64,000 nucleotides of DNA from RGIG4576 sp964606575 (GTDB lineage: Bacteria > Bacteroidota > Bacteroidia > Bacteroidales > Muribaculaceae): assembly GCA_964606575.1 (NCBI GenBank), contig CAZSHA010000004.1, positions 4,295-68,294 on the forward strand, written 5' to 3'. Positions within the stretch are counted from its first letter, which is position 1. Each line of letters begins with the position of its first letter. Under the pieces are notes generated by a model. The model was given only the letters and a program-made list of their open reading frames with translations, was not told where the DNA came from and did no database searches. Below, piece by piece: positions 8,501 through 16,601 of the stretch. The position numbers and the translations under genes are program-made.

Positions 8501-9064
8501 ATGGAAGACGATATAAAGAAATGTATAGAGGTATTGAATAAGGGTGGGTTAATACTTTATCCTACCGATACTATATGGGGCATAGGTTGTGATGCTACAA
8601 ATGCCGATGCTGTCAAGAAGGTATACGAGCTGAAACGCCGTGAGGATAATAAGTCGATGCTTGTACTGCTTGGCGGGGACAATTTGCTTGACCGATATGT
8701 GAGAGATGTCCCAGAAGTCGCATACGAACTTATTGATGCTGCTGTGTCGCCTCTTACTGTTATATATGATAATGGTTATAACCTAGCTTCAAACTTGCTC
8801 GGTGAGAACAAGAGCATAGGAATAAGGATTACTAAAGAGCAGTTCTCACAAACTTTATGTCGTCGTTTTCGTCGCCCTATTGTTTCTACGTCGGCAAATG
8901 TGAGCGGAGAACCTTCGGCATTAACATTCTCTGAGATTTCGGATGTCATAAAGAATGGTGTGGATTATATTGTTAAGTTCAGGCAAGGCGATAGGACCCC
9001 GCATAAAGCATCAAGCATTATAAAACTTGGAGCTGATGCGTCTATAAAAATTATAAGGAAGTAA
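8501..9064 (+). CDS. L-threonylcarbamoyladenylate synthase (Sua5/YciO/YrdC family)
   Basis: A 187-aa protein from the ATG at 8501. The family makes threonylcarbamoyl-AMP from threonine, bicarbonate and ATP for the t6A37 modification of ANN-decoding tRNAs. The core motifs are YPTDTIWGIGCDA at 20-32, KRREDNKSML for nucleotide binding, and RRPIVSTSAN with SGEPSA further on. It lacks the long Sua5 C-terminal domain, so it is a YrdC/YciO-sized single-domain protein. YciO paralogues may have another role. Only 2 nt separate it from the sugar transferase gene, so they are probably co-transcribed. Confidence 0.88.
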   Translation: MEDDIKKCIEVLNKGGLILYPTDTIWGIGCDATNADAVKKVYELKRREDNKSMLVLLGGDNLLDRYVRDVPEVAYELIDAAVSPLTVIYDNGYNLASNLLGENKSIGIRITKEQFSQTLCRRFRRPIVSTSANVSGEPSALTFSEISDVIKNGVDYIVKFRQGDRTPHKASSIIKLGADASIKIIRK

Positions 9065-9066
9065 TT

Positions 9067-10494
9067 GTGGTAAGTGCTGTTCAACAACGGGTTAGGTATA
9101 TTGTCGGCGACTTGTTGTCGTCGGTGTTGGCTTGGACTGCGTTTAATTATATTAGGTTTTATAATGGGGGTAGGGCTTTATATGATTTCCCGAGTTTAGA
9201 ATCTTATCTCACCTCAGAAGTGGTTTTGATCGGTGAGGTCGCTTTCCCTGTTATGATGCTTGGCGTGTATGCTTTGTCGGGCTTTTATAACGAAGTGTTC
9301 CGCAAGTCGCATGTCCAAAATCTAGTGACTACGTTCATATCGTCTTTAGCTAACACCTTGTTGATTTTCTTTATTGCCCTTATAAATGATGTTATACTGG
9401 AGCAGCGTGGAACTAATTATGAATTGGTCTTGTTGTTATTGGTGTTACAATTTTCTTTCGTGTTCTTGTCACGATTTTTGATTACTAAATATTCAAACGG
9501 CAAGATATATTCCGGGGAATGGGCTTATAATGTTCTGATTGTGGGAACTGCTGATAAAGCTGTAGCTTTTGAACGTCAATTGAGCAATAAGGACTATTAT
9601 CTAGGCTATAATGCTGTAGGATATGTGGATGTAGGAGAGAAACAAGCGGTAATATCGCAGTCAAGTCTTCCCATCTATGGTCTTGAGAATATAGGCGAAG
9701 TGTGCAATAGGTTGAACGTAAAAGAATTGATAGTAATACCGTCTAGCAGCGATATAATATCTTCACTTGACATAATAAATAAGCTGTACATACTAGGATT
9801 GCCTATCAAGGTGTCACCCGACACGTATACGATTTTGGTGGGAAAAATGCGTTTGTCAAATTTGCGAGGAGAGCCGCTGGTTGATATTTCAAGCTGTGGA
9901 ATGTCGGAATTTGAGAAGAATGTAAAACGCTTATCCGATGTGTTGGTATCTGCATTAGCTTTGGTGGTGTTGTCGCCATTTTTGCTGTTGATAGGAGCTA
10001 TTGTGAAGTTGGATTCAAGAGGTTCTGCCATATATAAACAGGTTAGGGTGGGGTATCGGAATAAATTATTTACGATATATAAGTTTAGGACTATGGTGGA
10101 GAACGCTGAGAACGAGGGGATGCCAGCCTTGTCGAGCGTGAACGATAAACGGATAACCCGTGTTGGGCAGATTCTGCGGAAATATCGTTTGGACGAGTTG
10201 CCGCAATTCTGGAATGTACTGGTAGGCGAGATGTCGTTGGTGGGTCCACGTCCTGAACGTAAGTATTTTGTGGATTTAATAGTTAAAGAAGCTCCATTAT
10301 ACTCATTGTTGCACCAGGTGCGTCCAGGCTTGACATCAATGGGTATGGTTAAGTACGGATACGCTTCGAGTGTGGAAGAGATGGTTGAGCGATTCCGTTA
10401 TGACCTGCTATATTTAGAGAATATGTCGATAACTAATGATATAAAGATATTAATATATACAGTTAAAATTGTATTTACTGGAAAAGGTATTTGA
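9067..10494 (+). CDS. Undecaprenyl-phosphate sugar phosphotransferase
   Basis: A 475-aa polyprenyl glycosylphosphotransferase of the WcaJ/WbaP type that loads the first sugar-1-phosphate onto undecaprenyl phosphate for exopolysaccharide or O-antigen synthesis. About four N-terminal membrane segments come first, then a Rossmann-like cytoplasmic domain from about 145. After it are a membrane re-entrant helix at about 297-318 and the catalytic domain with KFRTM, RKYRLDELPQFWNVL and GEMSLVGPRPE. Translation appears to start with GTG at 9067, directly after the preceding stop codon; no ATG fits better. No other glycosyltransferases are adjacent, so it is outside a classical capsule locus. Confidence 0.92.
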   Translation: MVSAVQQRVRYIVGDLLSSVLAWTAFNYIRFYNGGRALYDFPSLESYLTSEVVLIGEVAFPVMMLGVYALSGFYNEVFRKSHVQNLVTTFISSLANTLLIFFIALINDVILEQRGTNYELVLLLLVLQFSFVFLSRFLITKYSNGKIYSGEWAYNVLIVGTADKAVAFERQLSNKDYYLGYNAVGYVDVGEKQAVISQSSLPIYGLENIGEVCNRLNVKELIVIPSSSDIISSLDIINKLYILGLPIKVSPDTYTILVGKMRLSNLRGEPLVDISSCGMSEFEKNVKRLSDVLVSALALVVLSPFLLLIGAIVKLDSRGSAIYKQVRVGYRNKLFTIYKFRTMVENAENEGMPALSSVNDKRITRVGQILRKYRLDELPQFWNVLVGEMSLVGPRPERKYFVDLIVKEAPLYSLLHQVRPGLTSMGMVKYGYASSVEEMVERFRYDLLYLENMSITNDIKILIYTVKIVFTGKGI

Positions 10495-10502
10495 AATTTA
10501 TT

Positions 10503-12314
10503 ATGTATACTGAATTTGAAAATAAAAAGATAAGCGGTTCAGGCGGTTGGTTTATGAAAGTACTCCAATGGCGAGAAAAACATATTAAGGAGAAGACTTT
10601 TGTGCTTATTTTGGCATTGGTGGTAGGTGTCGCAGGCGGATTTTCGGCATTATTGTTGAAAGAGCTTATACACCAATTGTCTGGATTTCTTACAGCACAT
10701 TTGGAGATAAGTAATTACAACTATAATTATTTGATATATCCTGTTATAGGTATTCTTATTGCGGGATTGTTTGTGCGGTTTATCGTGCGAGATGATATTT
10801 CTCATGGTGTTACGCGTGTGCTTTATGCTATATCTCAGAATAAGAGTAGGCTGAAGTTGCACAATATATATTCGTCGGTTGTAGCTAGTTCGGTTACGAT
10901 AGGCTTCGGAGGTTCTGTCGGTGCTGAAAGTCCTATTGTTTATACAGGTGCAGCTATCGGCTCAAATTTAGGCAGCCTTTTTCGTTTGTCGCCGCGCTTG
11001 TTGATGCTTTTGGTTGGTTGTGGGGCATCGGCTGGTATAGCTGGCATCTTCAAAGCTCCTATTGCAGGAATGCTTTTCACAGTGGAAGTGCTGATGATTG
11101 ATTTGACAGCTGGTTCGGTAATGCCTTTGATGATAGCATCGGTGGCTGGAGCTACAGTGGCATACGCTTTTACGGGGTATGAGTTGGAGTTCTTTTTCTC
11201 TCAAAGTGAGCCGTTTTTTACCGATGGCATCCCATACGTTATTCTTTTCGGTATTTTTTGCGGTTTCGTTTCATTATATTTCTCAAAGGTTATGAATATG
11301 ATGGAACGTATGTTTGGCAAGTTGAAAAGACCTTGGCTGAAATTTATTGTCGGTTCAGTAATACTAAGCACGTTGATTTTCTTTTTTCCCCCGCTATACG
11401 GTGAAGGGTATAATGTGATGAATGCAATGCTTGAAGGTAACTTGGCACAGATATTTGACGGAAGTATTTTTTATGGATTCAGAGATAATACGTGGTGGCT
11501 TATTGCGTTTGTTGGTATGATATTGTTCACTAAGGCATTCGCCACGAGTGCCACCAATGGCGGTGGCGGTTGTGGCGGAACATTCACTCCGTCGTTGTTT
11601 ATAGGATGCTTTGCCGGATTCTTTTTTACTTTGCTGCTGAACAATTTGGGAATAATTGACTCAACTTTGTCGATGAAGAATTATGCTTTGTTGGGTATGG
11701 CTGGAGTTATGTCGGGGGTAATGAATGCTCCGCTTATGGGTATTTTCCTTGCTGCTGAGATGACCGGCGGTTATCAATTGTTTTTGCCTTTGTTGATAGT
11801 GTCAACTATTTCTTACGGAACTTTCAAACTGTTCTCGCCATATAGCATTTATACCCAACGATTGGCACAACGTGGTGAGTTGCTCACTCATGAGAAAGAC
11901 AAGAGCGTGCTTACTCTTTTGAAGATGGATAGCGTGATAGAGAAAGATTTTAAAGAAGTGCATCCCGATATGACGCTTAAAGAGATGGTCGACGTGATTT
12001 CGCAGTCGAATAGAAACTTGTACCCTGTGACTGATAATAATAATGTGCTTATCGGTGTGGTCTTGCTTGATGATATTAGAAACATCATGTTCCGTCCCGA
12101 TTTGTATAAAAAGATGCGTGTACGCAAATTTATGTCGGCAGCACCGGCGAAGATTGAGTTAGGGCAGTCAATGGATTCGGTGATGAAATTGTTTGATGAT
12201 ACGAAAGCTTGGAATTTGCCGGTTGTAGAGCGTGGCAAGTATATAGGTTTTGTATCTAAGTCTAAGATATTTAACTCTTATCGTCGAGTGTTGAAACATT
12301 ACACTGATGAGTAA
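10503..12314 (+). CDS. ClC-type chloride channel/antiporter with CBS pair
   Basis: About 603 aa from the ATG at 10503, 8 nt after the sugar transferase stop. An ATG at 10554 and an overlapping TTG at 10491 are alternatives. The membrane part has the ClC signatures: GSVGAESP, with the gating glutamate of helix F, GGGGCGGTFTPSLFIG (the G-x-F-x-P anion motif), and NAPLMGIFLAAEMT. Two CBS domains form the cytoplasmic C-terminus (about 470-595) and usually bind adenine nucleotides to regulate the channel. It moves Cl- or another small anion across the inner membrane. It is likely co-expressed with the upstream gene and fmt. Confidence 0.92.
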   Translation: MYTEFENKKISGSGGWFMKVLQWREKHIKEKTFVLILALVVGVAGGFSALLLKELIHQLSGFLTAHLEISNYNYNYLIYPVIGILIAGLFVRFIVRDDISHGVTRVLYAISQNKSRLKLHNIYSSVVASSVTIGFGGSVGAESPIVYTGAAIGSNLGSLFRLSPRLLMLLVGCGASAGIAGIFKAPIAGMLFTVEVLMIDLTAGSVMPLMIASVAGATVAYAFTGYELEFFFSQSEPFFTDGIPYVILFGIFCGFVSLYFSKVMNMMERMFGKLKRPWLKFIVGSVILSTLIFFFPPLYGEGYNVMNAMLEGNLAQIFDGSIFYGFRDNTWWLIAFVGMILFTKAFATSATNGGGGCGGTFTPSLFIGCFAGFFFTLLLNNLGIIDSTLSMKNYALLGMAGVMSGVMNAPLMGIFLAAEMTGGYQLFLPLLIVSTISYGTFKLFSPYSIYTQRLAQRGELLTHEKDKSVLTLLKMDSVIEKDFKEVHPDMTLKEMVDVISQSNRNLYPVTDNNNVLIGVVLLDDIRNIMFRPDLYKKMRVRKFMSAAPAKIELGQSMDSVMKLFDDTKAWNLPVVERGKYIGFVSKSKIFNSYRRVLKHYTDE

Positions 12315-12357
12315 AAATTGTCTATAGGCACGGATTATTCTAAATAAAAATGTGAGA

Positions 12358-13314
12358 ATGATGACATATACAAAAGATAGTTTGAAAATCGTGTTTTTCG
12401 GAACACCTGATTTTGCTGTAGAAAGTTTGAACCGCTTGGTTAAGGGCGGATATAATATAGTAGGAGTTGTAACGATGCCTGATAAGGCTGCAGGGCGTGG
12501 GCATAAGATGTTCCAATCTCCAGTGAAAGAGTATGCTGTGGCAAATGGCTTGAGATTGATGCAACCGGTGAGTTTGAAAGACCCGGCCTTTGTTGATGAG
12601 TTGAGAAGCCTTAATGCCGATTTGCAGATAGTTATTGCGTTTAGGATGTTGCCCGAAGTGGTTTGGAACATGCCGCCATTGGGAACATTCAACCTTCATG
12701 CCTCGTTGTTGCCTAAGTATCGTGGGGCTGCACCTATCAACTGGGCTGTGATGAACGGTGATACAGAAACTGGAGTTACAACATTCTTCTTGAAGCATGA
12801 AATAGACACAGGAGATATTATCCAGCAAGAGTGTATACCTATTGCTGAAACTGACAATGTAGGTGTCGTGCATGACAAGTTGATGACGCTAGGTGCAGGA
12901 ATGGTAGTTGAAACTGTGGATGCTATAATTGCCGGAACGGTTAAGCCTATACCTCAAGACTTGTTGATTAGCCAGAATGCTGAGGCAACACCAGCTCCTA
13001 AGATATTTAAGGAAACGTGTGAGATAGATTTTTCACGCACGGCTCGTGAGGTGTACAATCACATACGCGGGCTTTCTCCTTATCCAGCCGCTTGGACTAC
13101 AATCAAAGATTCTGCTGGAGTGGAACATTCAGTGAAAATCTATGAAACCGAATTACCTAGTGATAAAGTGATTGGAGATGCTGGAACTTGTGTTGCAACT
13201 AAAGACACCTTGGCTTTTGCGTGTGCCGATGGCTCGATTGCTGTGAAATCGTTGCAGTTGGCTGGAAAGAAACGCATGTCGGTGTCGGAGTTCCTTAGAG
13301 GATTCAGATTCTAG
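12358..13314 (+). CDS. fmt: Methionyl-tRNA formyltransferase
   Basis: Formylates initiator Met-tRNA using 10-formyl-tetrahydrofolate. The N-terminal catalytic domain shows VFFGTPDFAV, the Asn/His pair in FNLHASLLPKYRGAAPINWA, and the acidic residue in HEIDTGDII. The C-terminal OB-like domain contains RGLSPYPAAWT. About 318 aa from the ATG at 12358. An in-frame GTG at 12352 and a second ATG at 12361 are nearly equivalent starts. It follows the ClC gene by 43 nt and is closed by a terminator at 13351-13382. Confidence 0.96.
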   Translation: MMTYTKDSLKIVFFGTPDFAVESLNRLVKGGYNIVGVVTMPDKAAGRGHKMFQSPVKEYAVANGLRLMQPVSLKDPAFVDELRSLNADLQIVIAFRMLPEVVWNMPPLGTFNLHASLLPKYRGAAPINWAVMNGDTETGVTTFFLKHEIDTGDIIQQECIPIAETDNVGVVHDKLMTLGAGMVVETVDAIIAGTVKPIPQDLLISQNAEATPAPKIFKETCEIDFSRTAREVYNHIRGLSPYPAAWTTIKDSAGVEHSVKIYETELPSDKVIGDAGTCVATKDTLAFACADGSIAVKSLQLAGKKRMSVSEFLRGFRF

Positions 13315-13350
13315 AGAGATAAGTTATCTTGCATAATAATTAATCATGTT

Positions 13351-13382
13351 GCTCAGCTGAGATTTTTTGCTGGGCTTTTTTA
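13351..13382 (+). terminator. Terminator after fmt
   Basis: GCTCAGC (13351-13357) pairs with GCTGGGC (13369-13375) with one G-T pair, followed by TTTTTTTATT. Confidence 0.7.
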
Positions 13383-13397
13383 TTATTTGAAAAATAG

Positions 13398-13426
13398 TTG
13401 TTTAAGATATTTTTCACTATTTTTGC
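13398..13426 (+). promoter_or_regulatory. Promoter for the secreted beta-helix pair
   Basis: TTG at 13398-13400, 18 nt, then TATTTTTG at 13419-13426 (TANNTTTG). The next gene start is 13761, so the transcript would have an unusually long leader of about 330 nt. Confidence 0.5.
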
Positions 13427-13571
13427 TGTGAACTTTAGAATGAAGTGCAGTGGCACGTAGTTTTGAGGTGATTTTTTATTTTTGAAAGCGTTTCAGCTTT
13501 ATTCCATTACGGAAAATTCGCCAAAATTAGTCGAGGAATGAAGCAGTCAAAAGACGCTCGTGCTTGCCGTA

Positions 13572-13619
13572 TCCACCCCTCAAGCGGGGTGCCGATATAT
13601 CGGTGTGGCGTGGGGTGGA
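13572..13619 (+). repeat. Nested inverted repeats in a 5' leader
   Basis: TCCACCCC (13572-13579) can pair with GGGGTGGA (13612-13619), or six of its bases can pair with GGGGTG (13586-13591). Between them is the perfect 12-bp palindrome CCGATATATCGG (13592-13603). The two pairings exclude each other. The GC-rich block stands out in an A+T-rich gap. Confidence 0.6.
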
Positions 13620-13760
13620 CTGTTTATTTCGACAAAGGTGTTTGGCGATGCCTCCGTAATAATAAACTGGCAATGTCCTACGCCTTCGTTATTTATGAAT
13701 TTTTGAAATATGTTTACTGCCAAATTCGGGGACACAGGCGGCTCTAAAATTTTATTCATT

Positions 13761-14801
13761 ATGAAAAAATTAGTCTTAGCTGTCATGACGACAGTGTTGC
13801 CGTTGATAGCAACGGCACAAACCACCGATGCCCAAATGGCAACATTACAACATGGTGACAAAACCACAGTGTTCCTAGGAAACAATGCCTTTGTCGATGC
13901 CTACAATGCGGCAGCTGATTCTGCGGACGTAATCACGCTTTCAGCTGGTGAATTTACAGCCCCTAGTGTGGTTAGTAAATCAATTTCTGTTTATGGTACG
14001 GGATTTGAAAATGACACAGTAACAGGAACTAAGCGAACATTGATAAGAGGTGTGTTGTATCTTAAGCATGCTGATGGATATGATGATGACGGAAATTTGG
14101 TGAAAGCTGGAAAGAAAGTAGATGGCTCATATTTTGAAGGGCTATATATTGTTTCAGGTTTTAGATTTCAAAATAATAACAATGTAACATTAAAGAATAT
14201 TACGATTTCAAAATGTAAGATTGAAAATGATATTGACTCAGATGTAGATTTGGAGAATGTTATAATAAAACAATGTTCGTTTTCACGGTTCGGTATGTAT
14301 GGTACACGAATAGTTAAAAATCTATTAATAACGAACTGTCATTTTCATGACATAATTAATACTTCAACTAGTTCAGTGCATATTGATCATTCAATTTGGA
14401 GAAATACTGAAAATGGCAGTTCTGATGTGCTTTGCACCAATAGTATTCTATATGGAACATTGTCATCAAGCTCTACGTCAAAGAATAACATTTTTATAGG
14501 AAAAACATCGACTGGCACAAATAATGCCAATGATGTGAACTGGACTGGTTTGGCTAACGCTGGAGTATGGGCAGAAGAAGGTAATGACGGTAGCTATTCG
14601 GCTGAAAAGACATTCGAGTTGAAAAATCCAAACAAGTATATCGGCACTGACGGAACACAAGTGGGTATTTGCGGTGGCGACTACCCTTGGAACAAGATTC
14701 CTTGCATTCCTCGCATTATTGAGAGCGACATCGATACTAAAGTTAGTGCCGAGGGCAAATTGAAGGTGAGCATAAAGGTGGAAGCGCAAACTAAAATGTA
14801 A
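13761..14801 (+). CDS. Secreted protein, probable right-handed beta-helix
   Basis: A 346-aa protein from the ATG at 13761, which opens a clean signal peptide (MKKLVLAVMTTVLPLIATAQ). The open frame extends 17 codons upstream, but that would bury the signal sequence. The mature part is a series of short strand-turn repeats with many Asn, Ser and Ile (NNVTLKNITISKCKIEN, then NVIIKQCSF, then NLLITNCHFHD). These look like coils of a pectate-lyase-like parallel beta-helix. No catalytic residues can be assigned. It ends in a short Lys/Glu-rich strand and has no type IX sorting domain. The next gene begins 5 nt later, so the pair is probably co-expressed. Function unknown; adhesion or glycan binding is a guess. 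Confidence 0.65.
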   Translation: MKKLVLAVMTTVLPLIATAQTTDAQMATLQHGDKTTVFLGNNAFVDAYNAAADSADVITLSAGEFTAPSVVSKSISVYGTGFENDTVTGTKRTLIRGVLYLKHADGYDDDGNLVKAGKKVDGSYFEGLYIVSGFRFQNNNNVTLKNITISKCKIENDIDSDVDLENVIIKQCSFSRFGMYGTRIVKNLLITNCHFHDIINTSTSSVHIDHSIWRNTENGSSDVLCTNSILYGTLSSSSTSKNNIFIGKTSTGTNNANDVNWTGLANAGVWAEEGNDGSYSAEKTFELKNPNKYIGTDGTQVGICGGDYPWNKIPCIPRIIESDIDTKVSAEGKLKVSIKVEAQTKM

Positions 14802-14806
14802 GTGCC

Positions 14807-16531
14807 ATGTACAAGTTGAAAAGATATATTGCGTTGCTCCTGCTGATATCGGCATTTATCCCAGCCAATTCGCAGACGGTGACGATGAGCAGTTGCGAGT
14901 ACTGGCTGGACGGGGCATACGAGAATCGTCAAACCGTACCGTTCGACGGGGAATGGAATGCTGAGCTGGATGTGTCATCTCTATCTACAGGGGTACACAC
15001 GCTGTCAATGCGTTTCAGCGACAGCAAGAACCGTTGGAGCGGTCCGATAACCAAATATTTCGTCCGCACGGCAGACGGTTGGTCAGACAACGCATTGAAG
15101 AGCTACCGCTATTGGATAGACGGCGATTTTGCCGGTGGCGTTAGCGGAGAGCTTGGTGCTGACGGCTTGTTAGAGCTTGATCTTGATATGTCGTCTTTAG
15201 CTCCTGGTGTGCATACGTTGTCGATGTGCTTCAGCGATAGCAAGAATCGTTTAAGCAGCCCGATAACCAAATATTTCGTCCGCACGGCAGACGGTTGGTC
15301 AGACAACGCTTTAAAAAGCTACCGCTATTGGATAGACGGCGATTTTGCCGGTGGCGTTAGCGGAGAGCTTGGTGCTGACGGCTTGTTAGAGCTTGATCTT
15401 GATATGTCGTCTTTAGCTCCTGGTGTGCATACGTTGTCGATGTGCTTCAGCGATAGCAAGAATCGTTTAAGCAGCCCGATAACCAAATATTTCGTCCGCA
15501 CGGCAGACGGTTGGTCAGACAACGCTTTAAAAAGCTACCGCTATTGGATAGACGGCGATTTTGCCGGTGGCGTTAGCGGAGAACTCGGAACTGATGGTTT
15601 GATTCAGTTGGAACTGGATATGTCGGATTTGTGCAAGGGCGTGCATACGCTTTCTGTCCAAACCGAGGACACTTATGGTCGTAAGAGTTCTCCTATCGTG
15701 AGATATTTCGTGGTGGCTGGAGCTAATCTTGCCGACAACAAGATTTCGGCTTACGAGTATTGGTTTAACGAGGGTCGTAGGACTAGAGTGGAGGTAGATC
15801 CTGTAAATCCGTTTGAATTGACCGACTTATGGATAGATATAAAGGATGTCGTGCCTCACAAGATACCTGCGGATTATCGGTTTGACACGCAAGAGCTGAC
15901 AGCATGGTGCGATGACGATGTATATTTTGGTATGCAGGTGTACGACCTTGCTGGCAACGGTACAGAGGCGGTGATGTCGGACACTTTCGCTATGGAAGTG
16001 CCGGTGAAAGTGGAGGTTGTAGAGCTGTCTAACGGAATCGAGCAACTGTTTGAGTCGCCAGAAGCCGGAGCAATCAAGGGATTCAGTATAAGGACTGAAG
16101 CAGGCGACACGCTAGAATGGATGGTCAGACAAGATTGCGTTTTCGATCTATTCGATAACGAAGGCACTAGGTTAAGCTACAAGAGCGAGAAGCAGAAAGA
16201 CGGCATGACACTTTACAAGGCTGTTGCTGGAACAGCAGTCACATACGGTCTTGTGCATACGGCTACCACATTCGCAACCGAGATGTCGATAACTTGCTAT
16301 GTGAAGGTGTATTCTGGGTTGGATGACAACTTGGATGAAGGTATAGCGGTATCTACGGCAGACGGTGAGTTACTAGTGACAAGCGGAGCGGAATCGCAGA
16401 TACGCATAGTTAACGCAGTAGGTATGACCGTGGTTAGCGATATGCTAGAATGCGGTGAAAACCGATACAAGCTGCCTAGCGGTGCATATATAGTGCAAGT
16501 GGAAGGCAAGACAGTGAAGGTGTTGTTGTAA
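14807..16531 (+). CDS. Repeat-containing secreted protein with probable T9SS C-terminal domain
   Basis: A 574-aa protein with a signal peptide (MYKLKRYIALLLLISAFIPANS). It has about five copies of a 72-residue module with the pattern YWIDG, then LDMSSLAPGVHTLS, then SSPITKYFV. Copies 2 and 3 are identical at protein level. The last copies (from about residue 240 and 312) are diverged. The C-terminal 70 residues (IRIVNAVGMTVVS, then LPSGAYIVQVEGKTVKVL) look like a type IX secretion sorting domain, so it may be exported across the outer membrane and attached to the surface. The modules look like Ig-like or beta-sandwich repeats; no enzyme motif is seen. It lies 5 nt after the beta-helix gene. 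A terminator shared with the convergent phosphatase gene follows. Confidence 0.7.
   Translation: MYKLKRYIALLLLISAFIPANSQTVTMSSCEYWLDGAYENRQTVPFDGEWNAELDVSSLSTGVHTLSMRFSDSKNRWSGPITKYFVRTADGWSDNALKSYRYWIDGDFAGGVSGELGADGLLELDLDMSSLAPGVHTLSMCFSDSKNRLSSPITKYFVRTADGWSDNALKSYRYWIDGDFAGGVSGELGADGLLELDLDMSSLAPGVHTLSMCFSDSKNRLSSPITKYFVRTADGWSDNALKSYRYWIDGDFAGGVSGELGTDGLIQLELDMSDLCKGVHTLSVQTEDTYGRKSSPIVRYFVVAGANLADNKISAYEYWFNEGRRTRVEVDPVNPFELTDLWIDIKDVVPHKIPADYRFDTQELTAWCDDDVYFGMQVYDLAGNGTEAVMSDTFAMEVPVKVEVVELSNGIEQLFESPEAGAIKGFSIRTEAGDTLEWMVRQDCVFDLFDNEGTRLSYKSEKQKDGMTLYKAVAGTAVTYGLVHTATTFATEMSITCYVKVYSGLDDNLDEGIAVSTADGELLVTSGAESQIRIVNAVGMTVVSDMLECGENRYKLPSGAYIVQVEGKTVKVLL
15061..15570 (+). repeat. 216-bp tandem repeats, about 2.3 nearly identical copies
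   Basis: The unit beginning CGTCCGCACGGCAGACGG recurs at 15061, 15277 and 15493, exactly 216 bp (72 codons) apart. Units 1 and 2 differ only at a few silent sites near their starts (about 15093-15101). Unit 3 matches for about 85 bp and then diverges. The repeats are in frame in the secreted protein. Confidence 0.95.
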
Positions 16532-16554
16532 TGCTCAAATAGAAAACAATGATG

Positions 16555-16600
16555 AAAATAGGCGATGTTAGCTGTTTTTAACACCGCCTATTTTTTGTAT
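16555..16600. terminator. Bidirectional terminator between convergent genes
   Basis: Arms 16555-16570 and 16579-16594 pair over 15 of 16 positions, flanked by A and T runs. It serves the plus-strand repeat protein and the minus-strand phosphatase. Confidence 0.8.
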
Positions 16601-16601
16601 G

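Larger units (their letters stand above)
13315..13760 (+). other. 446-bp gap: terminator, promoter and folded leader
   Basis: There is no convincing gene here. It holds the fmt terminator (13351-13382), a plus-strand promoter-like pair (13398-13426) and then a roughly 330-nt leader to the secreted protein at 13761. The leader contains nested inverted repeats (13572-13619). A 69-codon open frame (13538-13747) crosses the leader, but its Cys/Arg/Trp-rich translation has no recognisable domain and is probably not translated. Confidence 0.6.

Noticed and set aside
13538..13747. 69-codon frame in the leader before the beta-helix gene
   Set aside because: Composition rich in Cys, Trp and Arg and overlapping GC-rich stems; no family match, and it overlaps the start region of the real gene.
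15109..15522. Two identical 65-codon minus-strand frames
   Set aside because: They only reflect the 216-bp tandem repeat on the plus strand; useful as confirmation of the repeat, not as genes.
15061..15570. Possible CRISPR-like array
   Set aside because: The repeat unit is 216 bp, contiguous and in frame with a coding sequence, with no spacers and no cas genes.
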